From the NCBI GenBank assembly GCA_019155185.1, contig CM032805.1, positions 17,057,591 to 17,121,590 of the forward strand: a stretch of DNA of 64,000 nt. Direction: 5' to 3'. How positions within the stretch are numbered: position 1 is the first letter of the stretch; each line of letters opens with the position of its first letter. Source of the stretch: Beaufortia kweichowensis. Its lineage: Eukaryota; Chordata; Actinopteri; Cypriniformes; Gastromyzontidae. A program made the translations under genes and the position numbers. Below, one piece after another: positions 15,711-26,645 of this stretch. The notes under the pieces were generated by a model, which did no database searches, was not told the origin of the DNA, and was given only the letters and a program-made list of their open reading frames with translations.

Positions 15711-17291
15711 TCATGCTGGAGACACCAAGCCAAGAAGTTTTCCTCTGAGTTTGGCTGAGATTGTGAAATGAAGAGGCTTCAATGTTAAACCGTACGAGCA
15801 GTCCAAAGAGATTTCCTGCGACGCTTTGCTCTCGAACGAACACTGATGCAGCAAGATGGCCGGAAACAAAAACACCTCCACCTTGGCGATCTGGTCGCCA
15901 ATGCATCTCCTCTTACCCGTCGAGAATATCATCACGCTGTTGGTCAGGTCCTTATCCAGATCTCCGTTCTCATCCAAGAATCTGGACGGGTCGAAGATGT
16001 GCGGGTCTCTCCACTTCTGAGGGTCGTGGTTGACGGACCACTGATTGATGAACACCACGGAGTCTTTGGGGATGTGGAGACCCTCGATGGTGACGTCTGA
16101 AGTGGTGGAGTGAGGTATGGTGACCGGCACGAAGCTGGTGTAGCGCATGGTCTCGTAGATGAACGCGTCCAGGTAAGGCAGACTGCTTTTGTCTTCCATC
16201 GAGGGGAGTCTGTCACGGCCCACCACTTTATCGATCTGATCTTGGAGTTTGATCTGGATTGATGGATATTTGACCAACAGAAGCAGCATCCAGTGCAGGG
16301 CGGTGGAGACGGTGTCCAGACCCGCTCCGATCAGATCGGTGACCGTCCCCTCCACGTAGTCTTTGCTCAGCGTGCTGTCTTTTCCATGCTCAATGACCCC
16401 AATGATAGCGTCGCTGATGTCACGGGTCACGCAGGGGTCATAGGTGTCACGGTGCTGCACGATCTTGTCCTTTACATAAGCAAAAAACTCATCATTGAGG
16501 TTCTTGAAGTTCTGATAGACGCTCCGCACCGGGTTGGGAAAAGATTGCAGCCAAGGCATGACATCAACCAAGCTACCGGCTCCTACCGTCTCTCCAAACT
16601 TATCCACACGGCTCAGGAGAGTCCTGAACTCTGGATCGTCGTGACCGTAGCGTTTCCCAAAGCACAGAGCACATATGACGTTAGCGGCGGCGACTGTCAG
16701 TTCGTGGGAAGGGTTGAAATCTCGTCCATCTGCGCTGAGCCTGAGGAACATCTGGACCAGGTCCATGGCTTCTCCCGCCACGTGCTGCTCAAATGTTCTC
16801 TTGGTTTTGCTGTTGGCCGATGAGAACGCCCTCAAAGTGGACTGGGCAACTTTGTGGTGCGTCTTCCACTGTTTGCTGTAGTTACTAAACGCCAAGCTTC
16901 GACCTCCAGAAATCATCTGAAACGACACAAAATTCGGCCGGCCAGCGAATTCAGTGCCACGCTGAATGAGAGCCTGTCGAATGGCCGCGTCTCCGTTCAG
17001 CACCACTATGTCGCTGCAGCCCAGTCGGATCTGGTAAACGTTTCCGTACTTTTTTGCCAACTTGGAAAAAGTAATATGTGGCATTTGTCCCAGCTGCATG
17101 GCATTTCCCACCACGGGCCAGGCGAACGGGCCTGGCAGCCTTCGTTTAAACGTGATGTTCCTGACCCACAGCCACGCCTCCATGAAGAAGAGGATGATGA
17201 ATGATGCTATCAGAGCCGGCTGGACCTGACCGGTCCATTCCTTAATGCTGCTGCTACCCTGCAGTCCAAACTCGGTGTCAGTCAGCTCCAT
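15711..17291 (-). CDS. cyp1c1: Cytochrome P450 family 1 subfamily C, 526-aa copy (CYP1C1-like)
   Basis: A complete intronless P450 gene and the upstream member of the tandem pair. It has a hydrophobic anchor (about residues 25-44) and the hinge LPGPFAWPVVGNAMQLG. The I-helix AGLDT, the K-helix ETMR, DPSRF and the haem loop FSTGKRRCIG with ligand Cys463 follow, and the protein ends LRGKLLGLVSPA. The enzyme is expected in the endoplasmic reticulum membrane, metabolising planar aromatic xenobiotics, steroids and arachidonate. The N-terminus carries 11 more residues than the neighbour before the anchor. A TATA box and a TGGCGTGA element upstream suggest AHR control. Residues about 319-457 fall in the conversion tract. 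The C1 label follows resemblance of both termini to fish CYP1C1 as I remember it; a C1/C2 swap is possible. Confidence 0.92.
   Translation of the reverse strand: MELTDTEFGLQGSSSIKEWTGQVQPALIASFIILFFMEAWLWVRNITFKRRLPGPFAWPVVGNAMQLGQMPHITFSKLAKKYGNVYQIRLGCSDIVVLNGDAAIRQALIQRGTEFAGRPNFVSFQMISGGRSLAFSNYSKQWKTHHKVAQSTLRAFSSANSKTKRTFEQHVAGEAMDLVQMFLRLSADGRDFNPSHELTVAAANVICALCFGKRYGHDDPEFRTLLSRVDKFGETVGAGSLVDVMPWLQSFPNPVRSVYQNFKNLNDEFFAYVKDKIVQHRDTYDPCVTRDISDAIIGVIEHGKDSTLSKDYVEGTVTDLIGAGLDTVSTALHWMLLLLVKYPSIQIKLQDQIDKVVGRDRLPSMEDKSSLPYLDAFIYETMRYTSFVPVTIPHSTTSDVTIEGLHIPKDSVVFINQWSVNHDPQKWRDPHIFDPSRFLDENGDLDKDLTNSVMIFSTGKRRCIGDQIAKVEVFLFPAILLHQCSFESKASQEISLDCSYGLTLKPLHFTISAKLRGKLLGLVSPA
15922..16337 (-). 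other. Near-identical tract shared with the paralogue (gene conversion partner)
   Basis: This is the partner of 12468-12883, at a constant offset of 3454 bp with no indel. It differs at 16034, which changes Ile to Val in the QWS-NHDPQKW segment, and at 16260. Confidence 0.85.
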
Positions 17292-17583
17292 TCTGAATAT
17301 AAATTGCTTTTGTTCGGCTCAAATATTTTGCATGAGATTTTTCTATTTAAAAAATGAAGCAAAATCTGTGTAAATCAGTCATGTATTCCTCTCTTTCTGC
17401 AGGCAAAGATCACAATGAGAACTCTTCCATTTCAAAGCATCAGTTTGCAAAAATCACTAACAGGTAAATCAGTCTACAGTTAAAATTTGTCTTGCATTTC
17501 ATTTGGAGTTTTCTGCTCTGCTTTTACCTTTCTAGTTAAAGCTCACATGCTTTTCTGAGCTTGCTTTCTTTCACCAGTGTCTT

Positions 17584-17597
17584 TTATATATGTTTGT
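17584..17597 (-). promoter_or_regulatory. TATA box of the 526-aa CYP1C gene
   Basis: The minus strand reads CATATATAAAAGAC, about 295 bp upstream of the start codon. Transcription would start near 17555, leaving a 5'UTR of about 260 nt if no noncoding exon intervenes. Confidence 0.55.
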
Positions 17598-17717
17598 AAC
17601 ACAGGGGGCCGGACTCAGTCACTCCTCCCATTGTGGAAGCTGCAGAGACTCCGAGAGATGGTCTGAACCGAACGCGGAGATTCAGCTGCGCAACCGGGAC
17701 ACAAACCTCTCCGACCC

Positions 17718-17724
17718 TGGCGTG
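17718..17724 (+). promoter_or_regulatory. AHR-type xenobiotic response element
   Basis: TGGCGTG followed by A matches the TNGCGTG core. It lies about 125 bp upstream of the TATA box of the 526-aa CYP1C gene, in a locally GC-richer promoter segment (17600-17725). Confidence 0.45.
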
Positions 17725-17799
17725 AAAATAATGCGTCAAATCCCATCTTTTAACTGTGCATTCGTGCGCTCTGGATGTTTTGTGCATTTATAGTGGGAT

Positions 17800-20145
17800 C
17801 CTACAAAGAAAGTGCAAAATTTTCGTGTGTGTATTAAGCGTTGAAGTGATGATATATTCGGTTTGGCGAGTGCGCACTTTTATTTTTTGGAGACGCTTCA
17901 GGTTCTGCTCTGCGCAGCATTACGCACATTATTTTAATCCTGATGCAATAGTCAAAAACAGAAACTTTTATCGTGAGGATTGTTTTATAACAGTTAGAAA
18001 TGATTACATAATGTGTATAAATTACATGCATTGTGTAAATAATATAATGTATAGGAATACGTCTGTTTAACATTTATTTTACTATACATTCGAAATATTA
18101 TAAAAATATACATTATGCAAAAAACCTTTTTATCTGTTTTATAACTGTTTATATTTATTTATTGTTGCAGTTGTCTTGTTTGAAGTTATACAATTATGAG
18201 GAAAATCGAAATGCATCATGAAATAAGAAAAAATATCCTTTTTATGTATTAAATCAAAAGACCAAAGTACAAGCAATTGACTTTGTACAGATGTCGACAT
18301 TGTTCAACATTTTGTGAATGAGCTTAACAGGAGCAGGATTTCATGTTCTGTATACATGTAAATGGTACATGGTGTTCTGTTGTGTCTGATCTCATCAGAA
18401 AATGTGCCAAAGTCTCTATCAGCTAGTTTCTCCACACAGATTCAGAATCATTTCTTACATGTGTTTATTTTTTGTGAGGAAAGAGAAATTAATTGCAAGC
18501 ATGTTTTTCATAATGTGCAGTAAAGCAGATCCTTTTTCAGAATACAATTTATTCTACATAAAACCTGCATGTCATGGGATTGCCATGTGTGAATTTCTCA
18601 TAGCTTCTGTTTGTATTTATTTAGATGAATATGAGCCAGAAAAACATTCAAAAGTGTCAAATCGATTAAGTTTTTACTTTGGCGATTGGTAATATCATTA
18701 TAGCGGCATAAACTGGACATTGAATTATTTTTATCCTCTCATGTTTTATCTGGTTACATTTGTGAAATCTCAAAAGCACTGAATGAATTAGGATTTAAGC
18801 TGTAGAACTAAATGTTCCTGATGTCAAATGATTGTGTTGCGAGCGCAGGCAGGAAATCACCTCAGCAGGAGGAGTTTATTTGTGCAGGGATCTAATGACT
18901 GTAATTGCAGAACTGTAGTGTTTCCAGAGCTCTACAGACAGTAGCCTTGATTTCTTGCTGATAGCATCACTTTTTCTGACTGTGCTAAACTCCGATTCTC
19001 AATGAGGAGAGAAAAGAAACAGCCAGTTACAATCTGATGTGATTTGCTTTCATGTGATATCATTGAAAAACTATTTTTGGTTTACCAAAGAACCTTTATT
19101 TTGAAGATTACAATAACAGTATTATTTAATATTATCTCTTATTAGTATACAATGAATTAAATATTGATTTTGTTTAGTTGATGTGTCCCACTTTAGCTTT
19201 GGTGTTTGTTTTTATGTTTTGGTGCTCAAGATGAATGAACCATTTTTCTAATCTTCAATCTTTAATCTTGTTTTTTTCTTCTGAGCTTTCTTATATCATT
19301 TTTCAATATATTATTAAGAAGCCCTCTGAAGCAACTATCTGAAGTTTAATAACAAGCATTCATAAAGTCACTGGAAATTGTTTAAGATCTTACCAATAAA
19401 ATCTAAATTCACAAGTATTAAAAGCTCATGGAAAGATTTTAATTTTATAATAAATCACGGCAATGTAAACCAGGCCAAATAGAAGTTTTTTAAGCAATAT
19501 TTGCAATTAAATGTACCATAATCTTCTTTATTAAAACATGAAAATCAAGAATTGATGCAAAAATATGTGTTCAATCATTGTACAAGACTCACATTTCACT
19601 GTGTGGTTGTAAGACCTGTTCACAGTAAACTGACATAATAAAACACACATCTGCTGGTATATATCATGCTTATATATGTGTTTGCTCTGGAATCTCATGA
19701 TTGTCTGCACACGCACACATATGGTCTCTCACATCAGCGGCCGCACTAATAAGAGCCAGATTTGCGGTGAGCTGGTGTGTGTGTGTTGCGTGAGGCTGGC
19801 GTGTTTGCCTGTGATTATTCTCTTTAACCTGGCTGTGAAAGGCTGGCCGTGACCCCAGGCCGACTCTGGGGGGCTGTCGGGTCAGAAAGGTCAAGGACTT
19901 GGCAGGAACGGTGGACAGGGGCTGATCCCGGTCTGGAGCTAATCACTGTTTACTACACTCATTTCCACTTTTCAGTGAGCTACTGTCACGCACGGCCCCG
20001 GGTGGGGAGGATGGGGGTCCGACAGGCCGTTTAGGCCGTTAATAACTGGTGTTATTAAACTAACGTGAATATAGATCAGACACCAGTGCTGATCCACAAC
20101 TGAAATAAATCTGGTGCTAGAAGTGCACATACTAAAAAGACCTCA
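17800..20145. other. Upstream region of the CYP1C pair, no gene recognised
   Basis: Mostly AT-rich. About 18780-19030 and 19720-20040 have balanced composition with short recognisable binding words (for example TGTTTAC, a forkhead core) and may be conserved regulatory DNA. No exon is supported. Confidence 0.35.
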
Positions 20146-20445
<300 letters not shown>

Positions 20446-20587
20446 ATAGTTCATGACTCATTAGCGCCATCTTGACCATGTTAAAAGTAGATGGGAGTTT
20501 ATTAAAGTTTGTGTCATGATGATGAGTCAGATGTGGTGAATTCTTCAACACAGAATTATAAAAAAATTATTTTCTGAACTAAATGCC

Positions 20588-20657
20588 TTCCTGTAGCTCA
20601 ATTATTAATTATTAGGTTAACTCACTGTAAGTCACTTTATATAAAAGGTGCATGAAC
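20588..20657 (+). mobile_element. Decayed and shortened tRNA-derived SINE
   Basis: TTCCTGTAGCTCA followed by CACTGTAAGTCACTTTATATA repeats the head and tail of the SINE at 5368-5484, with the middle eroded. Confidence 0.5.
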
Positions 20658-22112
20658 ATTTTGTTTTTATTATATAAATCTCATCAAAGCTCTCAGAATA
20701 CAAAAACAGGCTATCTATGACTCAGTCCGGTAACTTTATTGAATTATTGAGGTCTGATCTAAAACCAGGGAAACAAGCCTGAAGGAAGATTTGTGCACAA
20801 ACATTTTGCATTTGCTTTGTGCAGGTCCCATAAACCATCATCTCATTTACTCTGACCTCTGCTTGACTTTAGGTTCAAGAGCCAATCAGACGGCAGAAGT
20901 GTGTGTGTTTACATTCCTAATGTCACAGATCTGCTCATATTTTACTTTTTGTTATTTTTTATTTTGCATTTTACATGTTTTTTTAATTAAATTCTTTTTA
21001 AAATATTCTTGATTTTGAATCCTAGATTTTTAATGCATTCTCAGACTTTTGCATCCTATAAAAATGTTTTCAAATGTAAAAGAAAACACTATATAGTTTG
21101 TCTTGCAGAGTACATGGTCCTCTTTCTTGTCTTGATATAAACAGCAGTTTGTTTATTTGTTAGTCCCCATTAGAAGAGAAGATGAGGTAACTAAACTATG
21201 TGGTTATTTTTAGATTTGTTGTGTTTCACCTTGGGGCACAATGAGCTGATATCGTCATCAGTGTTTGAATGACAGGCGGTAAATTCGTGAGGAACGTAAA
21301 TGTTAAACTTTGACAACAGCAGATGTTCAGGTGTGTAATGATTGTATTAGTGATAATGACATTTTCCATTTCTCGATTTGAGAATGGCTCTATATTCCTC
21401 TGTATGCGTGTGTTCTGCAGATAAATCCTGCAAAATACATCAGATTGATTTTTTTGCGTGCGAGGATGAGTTGCGTGCCACACCGGCCTAGCGTGCACAG
21501 ATCCCGGTCACCGGGCCCCGACCTCCCCTGGGAGGAGGAGGAGGAGATTAAAATGAGACGGGGAAGGAAAAAAATACGGCGAGAAATGGCTTCCAGATGA
21601 CCCCGATTTGAGTTGGGTTAGCTCATTTGTATTTGGCAGGAGGACTTTGACAGGCACACACACACAAATCTCCAGCCTGCTCCTCAATGCACCACTACAC
21701 ATCTCCAGATCAATGAAAGATTCAACACGTACAGTCACATTTATTCATTTTTGTTAATGATTGATAGTTTCATATTATGGGGTTAATGAAACAGACCCAG
21801 CAGCTGTGTTGTTGTATGTAATAGACATAAACGCTGTATGTAATTGTTGACTATGAGATTTTATTATGTGTACAAATGCCTTTTAAATCTAGTGTGTTGT
21901 CTTTATGGATTTATATAAGAATAGAATAAATATAAGTTTTAAATGCAAAAGGTTTGTTTACAGCTCAGGGCTGTTTTTAGGCAATGAGCACATGCACATT
22001 TTAGCAGGACTGTGTCACATCCGGGCACTGTCATTAAAGCACTTTATAAATATATTCAATTATATTAAGTTTGAGTTAAGATCTTGTTCCTAAATGACTT
22101 GCAATACAATTG

Positions 22113-22127
22113 AAGTCCAGTAGGTGT
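22113..22127 (+). promoter_or_regulatory. CTCF-like motif
   Basis: CCAGTAGGTGTCGCT matches the CTCF core CCASYAGRKGGCRS apart from T in place of G in the GGC step. Similar words are frequent in fish repeats, so function is uncertain. Confidence 0.2.
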
Positions 22128-22451
22128 CGCTATCTGAAGTGCACTGACGTGAATGAGCGCGACAACAAAACAGAAAGACTCGCAACTCTGATGTCACAGT
22201 TATACAAGCCGGTATGTATGATTTACTAGAAACTATTGCCGTTTTTAAAGACCATTTTTAACATATTTTCATAAACAAGCCCCTTAAAACACCAAAAGAG
22301 GTCTGTTTACTTCAATGCATTGTGTTGTTCCATATAAACTTTAACAGCCCATTAATAAAATATCGGTTTTATTAAACCACATTGTTTGAATTGAATGCAT
22401 TTAAGATTGAAGTGTTTACATGATCAATTATGTGTTTTTGTATGAAATATT

Positions 22452-22580
22452 GAGCCAGAGAAGAACCATTACTTTGTTTCACAAAGAACCTTTCATTTAA
22501 AGAACCATTTGTTCTTTCCTTTTTATACTCTAAAATATCAAAGAAACTTTTGTTGATATTTAAGGTTCCTTATGAAACCG
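22452..22580. mobile_element. MITE-like fold-back segment of the AGAACC/GGTTC family
   Basis: It carries repeated AGAACCATT, AAAGAACCTTTC and AAAGAACCATTTGTTC with the opposing arm TTAAGGTTCCTTATG. Comparable segments lie at 46290-46440 and 63190-63440. No termini or target duplication can be defined. Confidence 0.35.
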
Positions 22581-24811
22581 AGAAAATCCTGAAGCTTGAT
22601 TAAAATATGAGTTTTCCTCTGATATTTTTACATATTTATATTGGCAAAGTATCTTTTTGTAGCAGATTTACCTTCAGACATCAAACATTAATGTTCATTT
22701 CAGTCTCATTTTGTTGTCTGTTTCATGTTGATGATATATCAGCTTTGTGTGAGTTTCCTCATATATCAGCTACTGTACATCTGTCAATCATCTCATTCAG
22801 ATTTGTAAAAGTGCAAATTTATATTGCAATTATAATGAGCTGTTCTGTAGATCGAGACTATAATGTGATATGTCTTTCTTTATATAAGAGTACATGTATA
22901 TAAACACATGCATTATTCTCTGAAGGTCAGAGGTCAGAGGAAGTCCAGGGTTTGGGTTTATAACATGACAGTGATGTAACCGTCTGATTCTCTCTGTATG
23001 TCGATCTGTATTCGACGTCATGAGAACACACATACTGATAACATGAATGCACTGTATGTGCTTTTGGTTAAAGCAGATGTAAATGTAGACTCATGGGAAT
23101 TGAGTTTTCAGCAGGGATAAGACCGTAAACGCGGGTGGTCTCTGTGTCTTTAATGATGAATATCACACACTGACAAACCACAGTCATTTCCACTGTGTAA
23201 ATGGAGAATCTCTTTCATTCCACGTTTCTTCCTCAGTCTGAGGATTTGACTTCATTCAGGGATGAAAGCGTGCAGTAAATGTCGACCGGCGGCTTCTGGC
23301 GGCGTCTGTTCTGAATCTTGTTTACAGGCTGTAAATGTGGCATCATCAAGCGGTCGTGATGCAGCGACAGTAAAAGCTTGAGGGATTTTGTTCTTTAAAA
23401 TCAAGGTTTCGTGATCCAAGGCTTCATCTCTCGCATCATCGCACGAGTCTCTCGAGTCGTTCTGGCTCCAGATCTGATTTCCACAAACATTGATTCTCGT
23501 CTGCTTCTGTCTTGTTGATCCGCTTGTATTTCCTGAGGGAGTGTGTGACAGATGGTTTAGAAAGTCAGCCATTATTCTGCTATAATTGAATTACTCTCTG
23601 GGACACTTCACATAATGAATCATTTCCTTCGCTGAAAGAGTTTCTACAGCGTTGCCCAACATGTGCTTATGACTCTCTGTCACTTTCTTTCTCTTCTTCT
23701 GTTTATAGCATCACGGTCCGCATTACACAAACATCTTTAGCATTTCATCTTTTCATTTATTATTTGTTGAATATTTCGTGTTCGCAGTCTATATTTGCTC
23801 TGGAATAATAATGGCGGTTTAGAATCTGTGAAATACATTTTCATCTGGTGAATAAATCAGATCTGCATTTACATGCTTCACTAAACTATAAAATGAGGAT
23901 ATGAAAAGCATGAATCACTTCAGCCTTTCTATGAAACATACTGTGTAAAAAATGATATACTTTAATAACTTTAACAAAGAAGTTTGTCCAGTTTGCCAAA
24001 CGTTGTAATCTGAAGAGTTTCCCAGCATGCATTGTGGCATGTTCAATTTGTTGGTTAGCGTTTTAAAAAACGATCACTGGCTTTATTTATGATGTTGTTT
24101 TTCTCACTGTTATGTGAAGGTTATATTTAGAGTTCTTTTTAAATGAATGATGTTGATGAAATGATGATTGTCATTATGATTGAGGATTGTGTGTTTATGC
24201 TGTTGAGATGTAAGTGCAATTATTGATGAAAATGCATTTAACACACAATGCTTGACCAGGTATTTGATTAATGTGTCATAGGAAAGTTAAAATCCCTCGT
24301 GTAGTAAACTCAAATTTCTGCTGGTTGGCAAATTTTTGGGTTAAACAGATTTTTTGTAGTGAATTTAAAATGTACCGTGTGGGGCATTAGTTATTAAACT
24401 GATTTGATGTAAACAAAGGAAATCTAAATGATTGATCATATACCTATAAAGAGGGACCTGTGAAACTGTGATTTCTGGAGCAAGATGAAATATTGATGCT
24501 TTATGTAATATTGTACAATATATGCTATATTAATATACTGTAGTATGTGTGTGTGTCCAGACAGATGATGTTTATTATTTATAGGAAAACACTGATGTAG
24601 AGGAAAATGTTGTTCAGTTGTTGCCCTCGTTCATTAGACATTTTAAAGTTTATATATTTATATAATGAGCGTATTAAACAGTATGTCTGCACATAAAAGT
24701 AAGCTTTAATATTGAATTTCTTAAGGACTGACCCGTGATTCTCACTAATGTTTCTTTTTCTCACTTTTTCCATTTTTCTCTGCTGTCAGATGAAAACTTT
24801 CCACTTTTCAG

Positions 24812-24958
24812 CCGAACGCTGCGGTTGGAGTGGACGACACTGATCAGGGTCACCGAGCGCTCATCCTAAACTCATCCAAACACGAGAACGGCATGTGTCT
24901 GCTCTTACATGTGGAAACATCACAGGCCAAAAAGATTTTCTCTTTAGAAGACATTGAG
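24812..24958 (+). CDS. Orphan internal exon, 49 codons, gene not recognised
   Basis: A polypyrimidine tract and CCACTTTTCAG acceptor precede this open stretch, and it ends GAG|GTAAAC, a good donor. The 147 nt are exactly 49 codons and can be read phase 0 to phase 0. A TGA lies in frame 21 nt upstream of the exon, so the acceptor defines its left border. The peptide (PNAAVGVDDTDQGHRALILN, then a Lys/His/Glu patch and LLLHVETSQAKKIFSLEDIE) has the balanced composition of real protein. I cannot name the family. The downstream intron begins with the 34-bp minisatellite. Other exons of the gene were not found in the window, so introns must be long or the exon is a relic. Confidence 0.5.
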
Positions 24959-25112
24959 GTAAACACGTGCAGAATGCATCTCTGTGCCAGATTGGACAAA
25001 CGGATTGTAGTGCACACTATATGTCTGAGACAGCACCCTTTATAGTGACCAGTGGTTTAATGTTACTCATTAAACTGAAATATGAGATGATATTTTAATA
25101 TGCAAATAAACT

Positions 25113-26645
25113 TACATGTTGTGTGGTCATTTTAACCGATACATAAGGCATGTTGTGTGGTCATTTTAACCGATACATAAGACATGTTTGTGTGGTCATT
25201 TTAACCGATGCATTAGACATGTTGTGTGGTCATTTTAACCGATGCATTAGACATGTTGTGTGGTCATTTTAACCGATGCATTAGACATGTTGTGTGGTCA
25301 TTTTAACCGATGCATTAGACGTGTTGTGTGGTCATTTTAACCGATGCATTAGACATGCATGGTATTTTAACCGATGCATTGTGTGTGGTCATTTTAACCG
25401 ATACATAAGACATGTTGTGTGGTCATTTTAACCGATGCATTAGACATGTTGTTGTGTGCTCATTTTAACCGATGCATTAGACATGTTGTGTGCTCATTTT
25501 AACCGATGCATTAGACATGTTGTGTGGTCATTTTAACCGATGCATTAGACATGTTGTGTGGTCATTTTAACCGATGCATTAGACATGTTGTGTGGTCATT
25601 TTAACCGATGCATTAGACGTGTTGTGTGGTCATTTTAACCGATGCATTAGACATGTTGTGTGGTCATTTTAACCGATGCATTAGACATGTTGTGTGCTCA
25701 TTTTAACCGATGCATTAGACATGTTGTGTGGTCATTTTAACCGATGCATTAGACATGTTGTGTGGTCATTTTAACCGATGCATTAGACATGTTGTGGTCA
25801 TTTTGTAGACATGTTGTTGTGGTCATTTTAACCCGCATTGCATTAGACATGTTGTGTGGTCATTTTAACCGATGCATTAGACATGTTGTGTGGTCATTTT
25901 AACCGATGCATTAGACATGTTGTGTGGTCATTTTAACCGATGCATTAGACATGTTGTGTGGTCATTTTAACCGATGCATTAGTTGTGTGGTCATTTTAAC
26001 CCGATGCATTAGACGTGTTGTGGTCATTTTAACCGATGCATTAGACATGTTGTGTGGTCATTTTAACCGATGCATTAGACATGTTGTGTGGTCATTTTAA
26101 CCGATGCATTAGACATGTTGTGTGTGGTCATTTTAACCGATGCATTAAGACATGTTGTGTGCTCATTTTAACCGATGCATTAGACATGTTGTGTGGTCAT
26201 TTTAACCGATGCATTAGACGTGTTGTGTGGTCATTTTGCATTAGACATGTGTGGTCATTTTAACCGATGCATAAGACATGTTGTGTGCTCATTTTAACCG
26301 ATGCATTAGACATGTTGTGTGCTCATTTTAACCGATGCATTAGACATGTTGTGTGCTCATTTTAACCGATGCATTAGACATGTTGTGTGCTCATTTTAAC
26401 CGATGCATTAGACATGTTGTGTGGTCATTTTAACCGATACATTAGACATGTTGTGGTAGACATGTTGTGTGGTCATTTTAACCGATGCATTAGACATGTT
26501 GTGTGCTCATTTTAACCGATGCATTAGACATGTTGTGTGCTCATTTTAACCGATGCATTAGACATGTTGTGTGCTCATTTTAACCGATGCATTAGACATG
26601 TTGTGTGGTCATTTTAACCGATGCATAAGACATGTTGTGTGCTCC
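25113..26645. repeat. 34-bp minisatellite, about 45 copies
   Basis: Head-to-tail copies of a 34-bp unit made of ACATGTTGTGTGGTCATTTT followed by AACCGATGCATTAG. Variants replace GTGGTC by GTGCTC and GATGCATTAG by GATACATAAG, and a few units are truncated (near 25360, 25800, 25985, 26235, 26450). The unit is not a multiple of 3 and contains TAA, so it is not coding. It starts about 155 bp after the orphan exon and would lie in its downstream intron. Confidence 0.97.

Noticed and set aside
16293..16823. 176-residue plus-strand frame
   Set aside because: Antisense shadow of the 526-aa CYP1C coding sequence.
23252..23572. 106-residue minus-strand frame
   Set aside because: Polar random-like composition, no splice sites, no known domain.
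26054..26263. 69-residue frame with a repeated HFNRCI motif
   Set aside because: The 34-bp unit shifts frame each copy; the frame exists only because of indels in a noncoding array.
25113..26645. Repeat array considered as CRISPR-like
   Set aside because: Units are directly adjacent with no spacers, and the genome is vertebrate; it is a minisatellite.
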